From positions 243,303 to 307,302 of the forward strand of contig ML210159.1 of assembly GCA_004369085.1 (NCBI GenBank): DNA of 64,000 nt, given 5' to 3'. Under the pieces are notes generated by a model. It did not search any database, had not been told where the DNA came from, and saw nothing but the letters and a program-made list of their open reading frames with translations. This DNA comes from Coprinopsis marcescibilis (taxonomy: Eukaryota; Basidiomycota; Agaricomycetes; Agaricales; Psathyrellaceae). Position 1 is the stretch's first letter; each line of letters begins with the position of its first letter. A program made the position numbers and the translations under genes. Below are positions 1 to 15,437 of the stretch, one piece after another.

Positions 1-2177
<2,177 letters not shown>

Positions 2178-2650
2178 GCGTTGTACTACAGCACCCTACC
2201 TTCTCTTCCGTTATTATTTCTTTGCTCTGAATCTCATATTTGTATCCTTGTATCTGTCCTGGGCGCTTCCTGATTCTACTCGATTGTCATCTAGCATATC
2301 TAGCACAGAGATTATGAATCACCGTTATTTTAGGAACATTCTCGCCTATGTCGTTATGATATTGAATTCTGCCCGTTGCTACATTTACATGGGGTCGAAC
2401 TCGTTGTCAAATCTTCCAGGCCTAAGACCTGAGAGTCATAGACCGAGTTATTCAGACAATGTCATGTTTCGCTGACGCAGACCGGTCCGTGCACACTTTC
2501 TCACGGGCTTCCTGTGGTTTGACTGTTTGCCAGTTCCTCTTCATTTCTTCATCTGCTTCTGCCTCTGGTAAATTTTTGTTTCATTTTATTCATCTGCCGT
2601 GATTTAGCGACGACATCTATCCGGAACTTGGGAATCTACTCCGATACATA

Positions 2651-5647
2651 ATGGAGGCATCGACGAGCACCCTGGTTTTAACCAGGCCAGCTATGGATCC
2701 GTCATCACTGCGGGCTTTAGCTCTATCTACACGCAGGTCAAAGCGGAGAAAACCAGCAGTAGAAACGACAGTTACTTCGCCTCTCGTCAGGCCTCTTCCA
2801 GTCTCCGATTCCATGCAACTCGATTATGGTCAGGACGATGTCGACATGGATGCATCAGAGGAGCTGCGGAAAGGGGTAAACGATGCAAGCCGGCTAGACA
2901 ACGTTGCACCTGACGACGTCATAATGCGCGAAGAAGGCGAAATTAGCGACGTGGAGGAGGAAGCGCCGTCAACATTACCACTAAAACAATCAACGACACC
3001 TGTGTTCGCAATGAATTTGGGCAAACCGTTGGGCGGTGTCACGAGAGCAAAACCTCTTTTGGACCGCATCTCATCTGTCCCTCCTGTCGCTGCTGTATTG
3101 TCTTCTACTCGACAAATACGCAGTGAATCGCCTAATCCCAGCGTTTCAAATGTCATGCAAATAAGCGAAGAACAAGTGCGACCAAACATTTATCGTACGT
3201 ACTGCCATCAAATTTCGAAGATTCGTTGAATCTCTAACGGCTTACAGTAACTCAAGCAGAATACGACAAGGCCAAAGACATAATCCTGGACTTACTTGGA
3301 TGGGGTGTTTCACCGGAGTATTTGGTGGAATCTGGATTGACCAGAGAGATTGTTTTCTACGTATTCAGAGAGCTCAACCTCCAGCTACCGAGCAACCTTG
3401 ACACCACTGGGTTGGTACCCTATACCCCAGACACCATGCAGCAGTTCAAAATGTTCGAACACACGTATCCATCGGACACAATCGCCTCTTCTACCGCCTC
3501 ACCTTCACCTATGGTACAAACACCACCCGACAAAGAATTTACTCCCGTTTCCGTCGAACAGCCACCTGTTCGTACACCCACTCAGCAGGAAAGTCTCAAC
3601 GACATGGAGCGACAGAGACGTCAAGAGCTAATAGCTCGAAAAGCTGTCCAAGCTTCACGCGGAGCCAAGGAGCAGAAGCCTCGAAAACCTACTCTTCCAA
3701 TGCCACCCCCATCAGCATCGATGGTGGACGATTTTCTCAATTCCATCACCCCGCAAGAATCTGGAACGCTGTCAGCAGCGACAACTCCCGACTCCTCGCA
3801 AATGACCAGCATTTTACCGCCAACGACAACCAGTCCCAGCGTGATGCACCAAGCTGCCCCGTCTCCCATCTTACCACCGCCTTCTTCTTCTGACTCTATG
3901 ACCTCCACATTTAACAAAGCTATGCGGATCGCACCGGAAAGAATAGATCATGGTCGGGTGGACGCCGTTTGGCCACCAGCGCGCCGTATTGCGAAACGTC
4001 CCGTTGCTTCAGATTTCGTGGATTTTGACGGCCATCCTAAACCAACTGAACGGTCCGACAGCTCAACTCAAAGTACGACGACAACTCTTCGCCGCAAAAC
4101 GGGTGCCTCCAGCTTTGTCAATGTCCGTCAGACCACGAAATTTGTGATCGATCTCAGTGATAGCGAGTCGGAATCGGAAGACGAGTCGCAAGTGCGACAC
4201 AACAGTTCTATTCCCTCACCTGTGCACGCGAATAACAAATTGGGACTGCCTAGTCTGGAGGAGACGGAACGTGAAATTCAGCGAATGAGAGACCTCATTG
4301 CTCAACGCGAGAAAAAGGCTTTTTTAAAGAAAAGCGTACGTTCCACGTTATCTCTTGTGTGCCTCCTTCTTAAGTTAGCATTCCCAAGTTGAAAGCAACA
4401 GCGACGAGTCAAAACCAAGAAATGGCCACGCCCGCTGTAGAGGATGTCGTAATGACGCCTGCGAATACTGTGATGACTCCACCTCCTTGTAAGCTTATTC
4501 CGTTCGTTTCGTCTCCAATGTGCTGAATAGTAGTAGTACCTGGAACTTCGACAGTAGAAACTCGTTTGTAGCTCTGATTTTCCATTCGACATGTCTAGCT
4601 GAAGAGTCCTGTAGCTTTGGACTCCGCAATCGACATGAGCACATCTGTCAGTGTCGTGCAAGGTGAGTTCTTTTCAAATATCGACACATCTCGCATTTTT
4701 GACGACTTTATCAGATCATTCATTACCGGCAAGGAGAATCCCTTCTGAAAATCGTCTTTTTTTCTCACTCAAGTATCTTTTTTCTCTCTATGGCACTTTG
4801 GCATGACATACAGGATACCTATGAAGGAGCAACATTAAAGCTTGGAGAAAAATCAGTCGACGGATTCACAGTTAACTCTCCGTCGACACAGGTACGTCTT
4901 ATACATTTGGTTCTACCATTACTTCCTTTGCCCTTTTCTTTCCCCCTCCAGTCGATCGAGTTCTAACTCCACTTACCCACAGGAAGAGGCAGCTTTGTCT
5001 ATCACACCGGAACAACAAGATTCAGCGACAGATAACCCTGAAACGAATTTTCAGTCATACAGCTCCATGTTCGCATCCTATCCTTCATTGCGCCTAACCC
5101 TAGCTTCGCTTTCCCAAGCCGATGCGAATCACACTGCTGCGCCGTTTGGTAGCGGTGATGTTCATCGTTCTTGCTCTTTCGAAGAGTTTACATCGTCTTC
5201 TGAACAGTCTTTGACTTCTGAGTTGAATAGTCTGCGAGAAACCATCCTGACCAAGTCACTTGACCCCAACAAGAAAATCTGTCAATTCGAGATTCCTGGA
5301 GATGGGGTATGTCGTGATGCAAATTGCGATGACGTACACCCCAGTCGTCTCAGGCAGTTGGACCTAGATGAGTTAGATGGTACGTCCTCTTGGTTATCAG
5401 CTCGGTCGAAGCACTTACCGGTGCGATCCCATCCTTGTGTACTCCACGGCGGTCTTCCGTTTAATTAACACTTATAGATGATGACACTGCGAGATATATA
5501 GCCAACCGCTACGGTGTTTCAACCTTCAACACCCTTCTTTCAGCTCTTCAAGACACTCGCCTTAAGAATCCCGGCCTGAGGCCAGAAACCCGGGTGATTC
5601 AAGCCTTGGAATTGGTGCAACGATCATGGTTACCCTCGACGACTTAA
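2651..5647 (+). CDS. Red1/ZFC3H1-type zinc-finger protein, probable nuclear RNA surveillance factor
   Basis: A long, mostly disordered protein rich in Ser, Thr and Pro. Near the C-terminus, at about 5269-5350, is a short finger of the form CQFEIPGDGVCRDANCDDVH, which is the C-x8-C-x5-C-x3-H 'putative zinc-finger' found in S. pombe Red1 and human ZFC3H1. Those proteins are scaffolds that send unwanted nuclear transcripts to the exosome. A Glu/Arg-rich helical stretch (about 4255-4335) is the likely coiled coil. The start at 2651 opens MEASTSTLVLTRPAMD. Several introns are needed; the clearest are 3194-3246, 4336-4390 and one ending just before 5480. The last exon encodes a helical tail ending in SWLPSTT. 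Exons between about 4490 and 4900 are uncertain because alternative acceptors exist. The function is inferred from the finger and the architecture only. Confidence 0.75.
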
Positions 5648-8600
5648 CTTCATACCGGAGGAGACGCACTGAATATCTTAAGAAGACATGGCCTCCGGCG
5701 CTCCACTTGCACCCGAAGACGACGACAGCATCTCTTTGAAGAAACTCCTCGGTATCAAGACTTCCAGCTTCTATTGGCTCGCTCTTCGTCCTTCTTTGAC
5801 TGGGAACTTATGGGGACGGCTCACGCCCTACAGTTGACCGATTGTTCTTCAAGATTATTTAGTCCGATGAACAGCAGAACCATTGGCCGTGATCGAATGT
5901 CAAGATTGCAGTGCAGAGGAAGGGGGCTGAGTAAAGAGCGCAAATAAGCGCCATCATCCGGTGCCGTTGGTTCAGGCAGGGGATTTCAGGACGGGGTACG
6001 TCCCCGCCCTGCGTCGTTTCCTGTCAGAGTCTTGGTGATTGTGGTGACGACGTGGTGCTTCAGCCTCCCCGACTCTTAGCTGTACAACTTAGGGCTGGTG
6101 GTCTCTCGCGGTGTCAGTTCAGCATTTTCGCATTGTGTTCAACATCCTGAATATTACATTTTAATAACTCCTATCATATCAATACAATATAGAGTTTCTA
6201 TCAACTCTTCTCGGAAGGTGGATTCCGGTCGCTATTTGGCCTGCGGAGAGTTCAATGCAGATCTGGGGGTGCAATAACATGTTGGAGGGAAAGGACCGAT
6301 GGGCTCAGATGACAGGATGATTCCCCCCAATTCTATGATTGACGTCTTGGGGTGCATACTGTGACAGATCATTTCGGAGGCATACGACATTGTCTGAGTT
6401 GTATTTGAAAAGGGAAAGTGGTGTGGATGCACTAGCGCTCTGCTGAAGTCGCAGTTTTAAGCTTTTCGTCATCAGACCTGTCCACAAGACTCGTGGCAAG
6501 CGGAGAGGTCATGGGTCCATCAACCAAGGAAGCCCGATTTGTTTCTTGCGGTCCCCACACATAACATGGCATTGGTAGTTGTGCCTCCGTAAGCGAATGA
6601 ATATAGTTCTGTTATCGCCATAAATTCAGATGTCTGCGGTCAGGACTATTTATATGATTTGTACAGTAGTAATTACTTGCTGAGCCAGAGGACGAGATGG
6701 TGGCCCGGCGGACTGGCTAGCCTGAGGTACTACTATGCCTTGAAGCGATTACTCGCGCCGCTGTCAAGAGTATTTTTGAGAGTCAGCGAATTGCTCGATT
6801 GGAGCCTCGAAGTGGAACGACACTAGAATCGATAAACTTGCGACACGATGATCGACATAACTAATAGGGAGGGGAGGACCGGCGGTGCACCAGTGGGCTG
6901 CTTGGCGTTGGCTGAGAAATGTCCATCTATAGAGATGAAGAGGCTGTTGGTGGCTTGATGTTTACTGCTTGGAGAAATGCGGAACCAAAACGCTCAATCA
7001 GTTGGTGGCTTGTTGGGGAATGGACAGGGAAGGGTAAATATATACCTTTGACAGCCAGTTTTGTGGGTTTTGGATGTGATGGACGGTGAGGTGAGTCCAT
7101 GCGCTCCTTCTGAATCGTGCTCGCTCGGCCAAAGTGGAGTTGCCCCTTGGACCCTTTCGGACGGTGTTCATGATAAAACCGTTGCCTTTTTGAAGCACGC
7201 GATACTTTAAGCAAGCCGGAAGTGCTGAAGCCACGTTTTTTGAACGTATCGATCGGAAAGGGACACGAGTAGTATGAATTAAGCGCCGGCACCCAAAGCG
7301 GCTGCGCCTCGATTTGCCCCCAATCGAACAGAGTATCGTTCGAGTTGGGACCCGCGAAACATGGAACTGCCTTCTTCGGCCGGAGAGTTGATACTGGCAC
7401 GAGGCCCGGTGTCATGAGTAATGAGCAAATAAAAACTCGTAAGTTGGTATCGTCATCTATTCGAAACGTTAACAAATTTCCGATGTCCCCGTAGAGCATT
7501 GAGGCCGCCATTGTTTCGGTGAACAAAGCGGATTGAAGACTGGCGCTTACGTTCGCTACCACCAAATCTACCGAGTCCATACGGTAAGGTTATTGCTGGA
7601 ATGGTAACATGCCTCATCGTTCCATTCGTGCAGTATCCAGGAACTGAGCAGCTATGTATTCGCGCCCTGATATGTTTAGAGGTTGCGGATTGACATGGAC
7701 ATATGTCGCTGCTGTCGCCCGACTCGGCGAACGTTCACCACCACCTCTGCCAATAACTTTGGACAGCGACTTGGGTTCGAAGCCAGAGTGCGTGATCTGA
7801 AGCAAATTAAGGTTCAAACCGATGGTTACAGCATTTCTATGAAGGGAGTTGTGATACATCAATCATCGCAGGGGGAGCCTTCATAACTGAGATGATACCT
7901 CCTTGCCAGTCGCAGATATCACCACGCAACCTTAGAAAATCTGGAGATTCGGAAAAAGTACGTGCAGTCGTGCTGTGGAACCATGGAACCCTGAAGACTG
8001 AAATTTGACGATAATAGTTGGCATTCCAAACTTCAATGCAGCGGTCCTTATTGGTCACAGTCACCGGTATGTTTGTCGAAAGGTACATTACTGCTCTTTC
8101 GGGGGCAAAGGCTGTAAACGGCTGAAAAGGAGTTAACGCGAACATTTAGGACCTCGAGTAGCGGCGCGGTCAAAGTTTGACAGAAATGCATATCTTATCT
8201 TGCCACAGGCTGGCATCATGCACCCCATGACGTCGTCTACATTGCATCTACTGCAAAAGGAATAATACTGTACGTATCCGGTCTGGGGGAGAGGTTCGCG
8301 GTTGGTATTGAAGCGATAGGAACGCGGTTTGGAGGAGTTCTTCCATTCCCTTAACAACCTAGGAACATTGATGTTGCCAATAGTAGAGAAAAGTAAGCCT
8401 GCGCACCACTTCTTCCTGGGACGAAGGCGTCAATGGACCCATGACAGAATCACGGAAAGACGTGATCGATTCCACAGACAAAGGCCGAAGAGGTCGCAAC
8501 TTGAGACTGACGCCTGAATAGCGGCTTTAGATTGCAGGAAGACAATAGTTCTATTACGACATAAGGTTATATGTGTTTGGGGTCGGCTGGGCAGAGACAA

Positions 8601-9836
8601 TGCGGGCAAATTTCAGCTCCCTCGATGAAAACTGGGGCCTGGCTGGGTACTTTGAGCGGCAAGAGGGCGCTAGAGCAAAGTCGATTAGGTCGGAGGGACG
8701 AGACAGGTACTCTGCGGCTGGATGCGCAAAATGGCAGGTGTGGGTAAAAACACGGGTTTCTGTGGCAAGAGTCATCATCGTCATTTGATGGTAGACACCA
8801 AGCCCAGCCCAGCGCTCAGGGCGGTCAAGAACATACAACAAAAGGAGTTGTGACAAGATGTATATCGATATTACTGGGAAACCCTTGCCCTCGCCTGTGA
8901 AGGAAATATGGAGCGCTCATGTCCGTTGAATATAAACTTTGGCAAAAAGGCCCCTGAACGGACAAGTGGGCAGTAAGTGTGCGCTTGTGACGGGTATGGT
9001 GCGAATACGACGGCGCACACTGGCAAACCCGGTAATTCGGGACCGGCGTGTGATAAAAGAGGTACCTGGGAGGAATGGCAACCAACAGGACGCGTTCTGG
9101 ACGGGCCATGTGCAGCCGCAAGATCTGTCAAGTCTGTCGTGTTCACCACAATTTATTGAAATGAAACTGGGACTACAGCAAAAATGCAGCGGGCCCGGAG
9201 GACGGCCGGAGAATAAGGCATTCATAAGCACATCCGGCCGGGATCTATTTGGGAAGACGAGGAATTAAAGGGGATGCTCCTGATTTATCTCTTTGGTTTC
9301 CTTTTCTGGCAGCTGGTGGAAAGGGGGCAGACGGAAAGTTGAGTGTGCAGGACGCGTGAGACTTGCAGACGGTCTTGTGAATCGGACAGAAATTGGTCCA
9401 GGAACGAGGAGGAGCGCAGACCAGCTGAGACACAAGGCAGTGCGTGCCTGTGACGAACGTGACATTCGTGTGACATTGTGACGAGAATGGCCCGATATGG
9501 GTTGTTGATGTTTTGTTGGTGTTTTGTTGATGGCGGTTTGTGTGGCTTGCGGGCTTCAAAAACAGCTCCTGATCAAGTTTCCCTTTTCGCCCTCTCTGCA
9601 ATTCCTTTTCCGGCGAGGCTCCGTAACGAGTTACTGCTCTTTTCGTCCACATCCCTTATTCCGACCCATCCCCTCCTTCAGCCAAAACGTCTTCCTACGC
9701 TCAGTCCACCTATCCAGTATGTCCTCTTTTTACTATTCCACCCCCACACAGCCCTGCACAACCGCGATTTCCAAAAATCCACCGCGTTATCAACAAAATA
9801 ACCCAATATGTCTTTTAGAACCCTACTTCGCCCTCG
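5648..9836. other. 4.2-kb region without a recognisable gene
   Basis: The first part (to about 6200) is probably the 3' UTR of the Red1-like gene; it holds an isolated 49-codon ORF starting at 5690 (MASGAPLAPEDDDSISLKK) with no recognised family. The rest has only short ORFs that overlap in several frames. The best of these is the minus-strand group at 6927-8357, listed separately. The last kilobase is probably promoter and 5' UTR of the MADS-box gene. I found no transposase, reverse transcriptase or tRNA pattern. Confidence 0.6.
6927..8357 (-). pseudogene. Cluster of minus-strand ORFs, possible decayed or unrecognised gene
   Basis: Four successive minus-strand ORFs (8133-8357, 7837-8145, 7614-7862 and 6927-7580) lie head to tail in different frames. 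The longest, 217 aa, opens MDSVDLVVANVSASLQSALF and has no recognised domain. The 7837-8145 ORF contains TNKDRCIEVWNANYYRQISV, which faintly resembles a beta-propeller blade strand. I could not join the ORFs convincingly with introns. The group could be a decayed single-copy gene, a spliced orphan gene, or chance open frames in GC-balanced DNA. No function is proposed. Confidence 0.2.
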
Positions 9837-11077
9837 ATGCGAAAGAGGCAGAGGACTCTCGACATGCATCCCGGACCAGCCAACCCTGCAGACCAACACC
9901 CGCCGCCACCAACTGGCGGCCAAACTGTGGTCGACGACGCGTTCATTAACGATCATGATGCCGTTGACTCGGGAGGCGAGGACGACGAGGACGAAGATAA
10001 GCCCAAGACGGACAAGAAGGCAGGACGACGGAAAATCAAGATTGAATTCATCCAGGACAAGTCGAGACGTCACATTACGTTCTCCAAAAGGAAAGCTGGT
10101 ATGTCGCACAACTAATCCATTAGCTTGTCTGTCCTCACATGCTTATTTACAGGCATCATGAAAAAGGTAATTTCTCTTCCCAATTTGTCACACCGACCCT
10201 TATGTTCTTTTGTCAGGCATACGAATTGTCGACACTAACTGGAACTCAAGTACTGTTACTTGTCGTGTCCGAGACTGGTCTTGTCTACACATTCACAACC
10301 GCAAAACTACAACCTCTTGTCACCCAACCCGAAGGCAAGAACCTTATTCAAGCCTGTCTCAATGCTCCCCATGGCACTCTGCCATCCAGCATGCCTGTCG
10401 GTCCTCCCATCGGTCGCTCACCCATGAATATCCCATCCCAGCCACCACCGCCGAGCAACCTGCCAGGTGGTCTCGCCATCGGCAACCAACCTCCCGGCAG
10501 CCTCAACAAGGACGACGCCGATGACCACGACGATGATGACGCTGCTTCACATGGAGGCAGGCCCACTGCTGGAGATAAGCGTCGCCGACGCGCATCCTCC
10601 ACCACGGGTCCACCGCCAGCGAGCGCTGGTAGTCGAGGACAAACCTCTCCTCACTCTCCGAACGCCTCTGTTCCACCACCACTCAACATTCCGCCCGGGA
10701 GCCAGCCTGGCTCGCAGCCTCACTCTTCCCATCCTCAACCTGCTCCTCAATCTCAAATCGCCCTTGGTTCTCCGACATCTCCACAGCAACAGCATCCTCA
10801 AGTCCCTGCATCATCTCAGTACTCGACAACATCATATCCTCATCACCCCGCCGCTCAGCCGCAGCAAACTCACCACCAGCAGCACGACGCTGGAATGTAT
10901 GGCAACCACATGATGTCACCAGGTGGATACTCTTATCCACCAGGAGGAACCAACGCACAGGGGGGTCCTGGACAGCAGCAGCTTGGTGGTTTGGCCGCCG
11001 CCGCTGCTTCGCATGGGCATTGGGGTCAAGCACCTCAGCAGCCCGTCGGTCAGAGTGGCCACTATGGAAGAAGATGA
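9837..11077 (+). CDS. MCM1: SRF/Mcm1-type MADS-box transcription factor
   Basis: This nuclear DNA-binding protein dimerises on CC(A/T)6GG-like sites and recruits partner factors for cell-cycle, mating and development genes. An acidic leader (GGEDDEDEDKPK) is followed by the MADS box at about residues 60-120. It reads GRRKIKIEFIQDKSRRHITF, then SKRKAG, IMKKAYELSTLTGTQVLLLV and SETGLVYTFTT, the SRF-type core. The long tail is rich in Pro, Gln, His and Gly, as in fungal Mcm1 activation regions. Three exons join in frame (9837-10098, 10153-10166, 10217-11077; 378 aa). The middle exon is only 14 nt and encodes part of the DNA-contacting helix. An alternative start 27 nt downstream (MHPGPANPAD) is possible. 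The gene sits between two long gene-poor stretches. Confidence 0.95.
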
Positions 11078-14000
11078 TCTTCCGTTGCCTCTCTGTCTCT
11101 TCTATCTACCTCCACCTACGGCTTTCATTCTGCTTCTCCAAGTCTATCATCGTACAAGTACCTTCTGGTTCGCTTATTACATATGCTATCCCTTTCCCTT
11201 CGTCCGTGTTGGTCGATGTATTGCCTCTGCTGCCTGTTGATATGAACGTGTTATTCTTTCCTTCCCCCTTTTTTTTGCTTTTCCGTGTATTGTCCTACTC
11301 TATTCGTGGCATGTGGTTCAGAACACTTTCGATGCAGCGACAGATCGTTTCAGTAATAAAGGTCTGCAAGATTTCAATACAGTTGTATTACTACACATGT
11401 AACTCTTTAGTTTCCCCGTCTGTATTCACTGCGACCTGCTCCAAGACTAAATAGCAGGCTTTTTCGCTTAAGGCTGTGTATAAGTAGTTACTTTTTCTCA
11501 TTTGTATCCCTCACCGGTCGCTTACCTTGTACATAGTGTATAGATGGTTGTAATCTAGTTCATGCGCATTCATATCTGGATGGCTTGGAAGAGATGCCAT
11601 TCTGCCGGTGACAGAGTAAACGGATAATTTATTGCTTCTCTGCCTCCTGCATCACTCTAGACAGACGTCTGCGATCCCGGACCAAGGGCAAATTGTCTTC
11701 TATTTCTCCTCAATATTATGTAGACGGCGGGAACCGGGTTCGTTCAAACTACAATCCTCAAACCATGTTATCAACTACATTCGTCACTTGTCCGTCGGAA
11801 GCGCCCTCGTTGCAGGCTGTAAAAGGTCAAACCGTTACCCATTTGTGACGGAAGCATTCCTCGATTTCTTCGGACTCTCAAATAGGTGTGCGAGTGGTTG
11901 TCATCGGCCTCATTGCCTCCCGATGGGTCCGTTTCCCCGTATCTCACGAATTGGGATAATATGTCTCTTGCCACGTTGATGGTAGACTGTATCCGACGGT
12001 GGGATGGCGTCGGAGGTGCCTTTTTGGTATGTCGATCCTTTCTTCCTAAAACTACTCGGCGATAGCTCGACTTGGCAAGTGACCTGACTTGTACGAATTG
12101 GGCAGAGAGATGGTCCGGCAACGAGGCTCGCAATGCATAAAGCATGGTTACGATAAGCGTTTGGCCCAACGATGTCTCAATGAGGATTCTACACAGTTGG
12201 AGGTGCACGGCGGGTGTGATTCCGCGAAGCTATGCAATAGTTGGTGATACCCGGAACCATGGTTAGTCGAAGCTGTGGTGCTGGGTCAAGCCGGTCTGTT
12301 GGATAAGCTTGCATGTGGTAGGGCTAGACTTCTCGAAATCTCCATCAACTCCCGCGCTCGTTTCGCCATTGTCTCGCAACGAGCCATGGGATCCCAAATC
12401 AGGGTACGGCATCTTCATGGGTTCTCCTGGTAAAGGAAGAACCGTTTTGGGGTTGCTTCCTTGGACTTGGCCAGCGCATTTAATCATGGTTCCCTTTTCA
12501 GTGAGCTGGGAGAAGCACTGTCTACCAATTTTCAGAAGCCAAAGAGTCACACGTATCTCCCTACCCGCAAATCCGGCTTGTTTATTTGTCAGATAGAGTG
12601 AGAGGTGGAAATTAGAAGTTAGAAGACTTGTTCGTTGCAGGTCACGTTGGGTGTTGGGCAAGGGGAGTCTCGGATATTTTGGTGATTTATTGGCGCCAAG
12701 GCGGTTCTGCCGACTGCGCGTGGGCGCCTGCAGGGATTGATGGTTCAGGTGACATTCTTAAGATATGTGTTTGATTATGTGCTGCGGATCGTAGCGCCTA
12801 TCAATATATTTCGAGAAGTAGCTAGCATCTTTTCGAACACTGTCAGCTGATACAAACAACTTGTGAGCCGCGGATTTAGTTCGCGTCTGTGTTGACGACA
12901 GACGACCGCTTGCTTGACACCACCACATTTGCAATTAAGAGCAGGTATCGAATCCGATTTAACATCGGTAGATATAGTGCATTTTGACTCCGCATATAAT
13001 CATCTATGAAAGGGCTTCGAACTTGGCGATTCGACAACATGTATCCTCGTGTACATAGCGAGGCCCCAACAGTCGGACAGGTACAGACAGTACTGCGGTC
13101 CTAGTAGTAGTGTTCACTCTCCGATGGTTATAAGTGCTTATCAGCACCCTGGTTCAACCGAGGACCAGCAAGATACGGTTGTGCGATTGACTGCCGTTTG
13201 CATATTGCCCCAGTCACAGAAGCCCCCTCTCCACCTCGAGGCCGGCGCACATTTCGGAGCAATCCTTGATTCGTACCATACCAGATTGGTATTTCACGGG
13301 GCAAGTGCTGTGTGACTGGTACTAGTACGACTAGCGGTTCTATCGCATGTCAGGGGTATGTTCCTTTGCCGCATACTACTTTCGAGGGTGCTCCTGCGAG
13401 AGATTGATCAAGTGGTACTAGTAGTAGCTCCTTTGAGTTGGCGCGAACAAGGTTTTGACACTGACTCGGATATCCAATCTGTCACGGCGAGAGCTAGAGT
13501 GAGACCCGGAGAGCTCCGTGCTACCCGCTAAAGATGTACTATGAGAGGTTTGTTGCCACTATTCCAAATTAGATGTCATCCTCAGCTTGAATGCGAGCTC
13601 TCCATCAGCCACTGATTAGAGTTGGGGTAAACCTAAAAAGTGGCAAGCTCAGGACAACCTCTGCGATTCGCCTATCACATTAAGATCGCCAGACTGATGA
13701 GGTTGAAATCCACAGTTTAGAGTCAAAAGCCATGGTAAACTTTTGATTGGTATCTGGAGAGGGCTTCCGAGGGAAAACGGCCTGCAATTGCCAAAGGCTC
13801 GCGGTGGCTGGCGGGGCTGGCGTCCGAAACGGGGCTGTCGACGCGCGGGGCTCGATCGCCATTGGATTAAGCGCCGGGTGAGGGGAATTCTCAGAATCCG
13901 CTTCCAAGTCCTGCTGTGGCAGAGCTACCATGGCTGGGAGAGCGCCTTATTGCAGGTAGTTGACAATTACCTGAAACAAACCTGGTGTATAGCTACTAGT

Positions 14001-15437
14001 CTTAGCATTTGCGATGAACATCCTGGTTTAGGTAGCTGTCATTCAAGCTTGATATCGAAGGACGAGGGCTACATCCTTAGCTACGCCAGTATTCAGGTAA
14101 ACTGTCGTGTACCGTTAGCTCTCGAGCTGGAGGTGTGGCCATTTAGCACGTGCGACCCCTAACCTCTTTGACGCGACTCGGAGCGGCGGCGGAGCTCCCA
14201 ACTAAGTAACTCTGAATCGTGAGACCTACCTTCCTCTTTTGGAAAATTGAAAGGAATTGACACATTTTGCCCTCTGGCAGCATGGCTGCCAGCATCTCTT
14301 TCTCCAAGCTCTTTTATTCCCAACCTGAAGCTCTAGAGGAGTCTCGCAATAACGACAACCTACTGAGGGTGATAGACACAGACACACCCCATCGTTCCGA
14401 GTTCGCAGCCCAGCTCAAACCGACGACTTCCCCACCATAACCACTGAGATGTGCCGCAGGACTAGGCGTGAAGGGAATACATTGAGGGAACCTCAGCAAT
14501 GGGTCAGTGGACTCACTGGGAGGGTTTGGAGGGTTTTAGGCGATTGAACTTGTGGAATTCCAGTTGATGTTTCCGGTTTCTAACCCATTGTTTGTCTGTC
14601 AGCGTCGAGGTTTACCGAACGAACCGCATCCTGAGAACCGGGTTTAGACTTTGTTCAAAGCTCTACCGCCGTTCCCAAGACGAGTATACTTCACGATGCA
14701 GCAATACTCCACCCCTTCATCGTTCCAGGCTCAAAGGACCAAGAACAGCCTGAGGCCTCCAAACCCGCTATCCCTAGCCATTTCGAGAATAGAACAATCC
14801 GTTTTACTTTTGTTTACAGGGAAGGAACCCAGCACACCAGGCAGGAGGGAACCTCACTGAAGAAACAATTGACACAGTGCACTGATCCTCGCAGTTGTTA
14901 TTATTGCCACAGGTCGGTGTCGAACATTGAGCATCTCCTTCAGGTGGGTTAATGTCTCATGAAACTGCGTTGAATCTCGGCTGACTTGTGCGAACCAGAC
15001 AAAACCTGCCTGAAATCGACGTGCCCACCCGCCCGAGTCCACGAACGCACAGGTATACTGAAGGTGAAGACACAGATTTTCAAGAAAGAATAACAATAAA
15101 GGTTGGTCCATGCCTTGATAATAGCCTCGACGAGGCTGCCTATGCTAAGGCTGAACTCGTCGGACCTTCTGAGACCACGCGAGCGTTGACGACGGCTCAA
15201 ATAGGTCATGCATGTTTAGCTTGCACTACAGTGGGTGGCTTACATACAGTGGCCAGCACTTGCACTCACACGTTGCAGCGTCTTACATTGGACAAGGACA
15301 ATGAGAGAACGCGTTGCAATCCCGTACCGTTTCCAAACGTTGTCCGAAAACGGACAGCGCACGCTTGGACGCGAACTGCTCGTGGCTTTAAGCAGTGATG
15401 GGAAGTTCTTTCTTTCTTTTCAACACACCTCATCACC
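11078..15437. other. 4.4-kb region without a recognisable gene
   Basis: The first 500 bases are probably the 3' UTR of the MADS-box gene; an AATAAA lies near 11355. The remainder holds only short ORFs on both strands with no recognised family, such as minus 11771-12208 and minus 12263-12661. Short CTAGTA/TAGTAG-rich patches occur near 13100, 13320 and 13415. The last part is presumably the RasGEF promoter. No inverted terminal repeats or polymerase motifs were noticed. Confidence 0.55.

Noticed and set aside
7765..7795. GGTTCGAAGCC string resembling a tRNA B box
   Set aside because: The T-arm stem does not pair and no cloverleaf can be drawn around it.
8825..9652. Several overlapping ORFs of 90-140 codons on both strands
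   Set aside because: Openness in many frames at once, with Cys/Arg/Ser-rich translations, is typical of non-coding GC-rich DNA.
10348..10605. Minus-strand ORF opposite the MADS-box gene tail
   Set aside because: It is the antisense shadow of Pro/Asp-rich coding sequence of the MADS-box protein.
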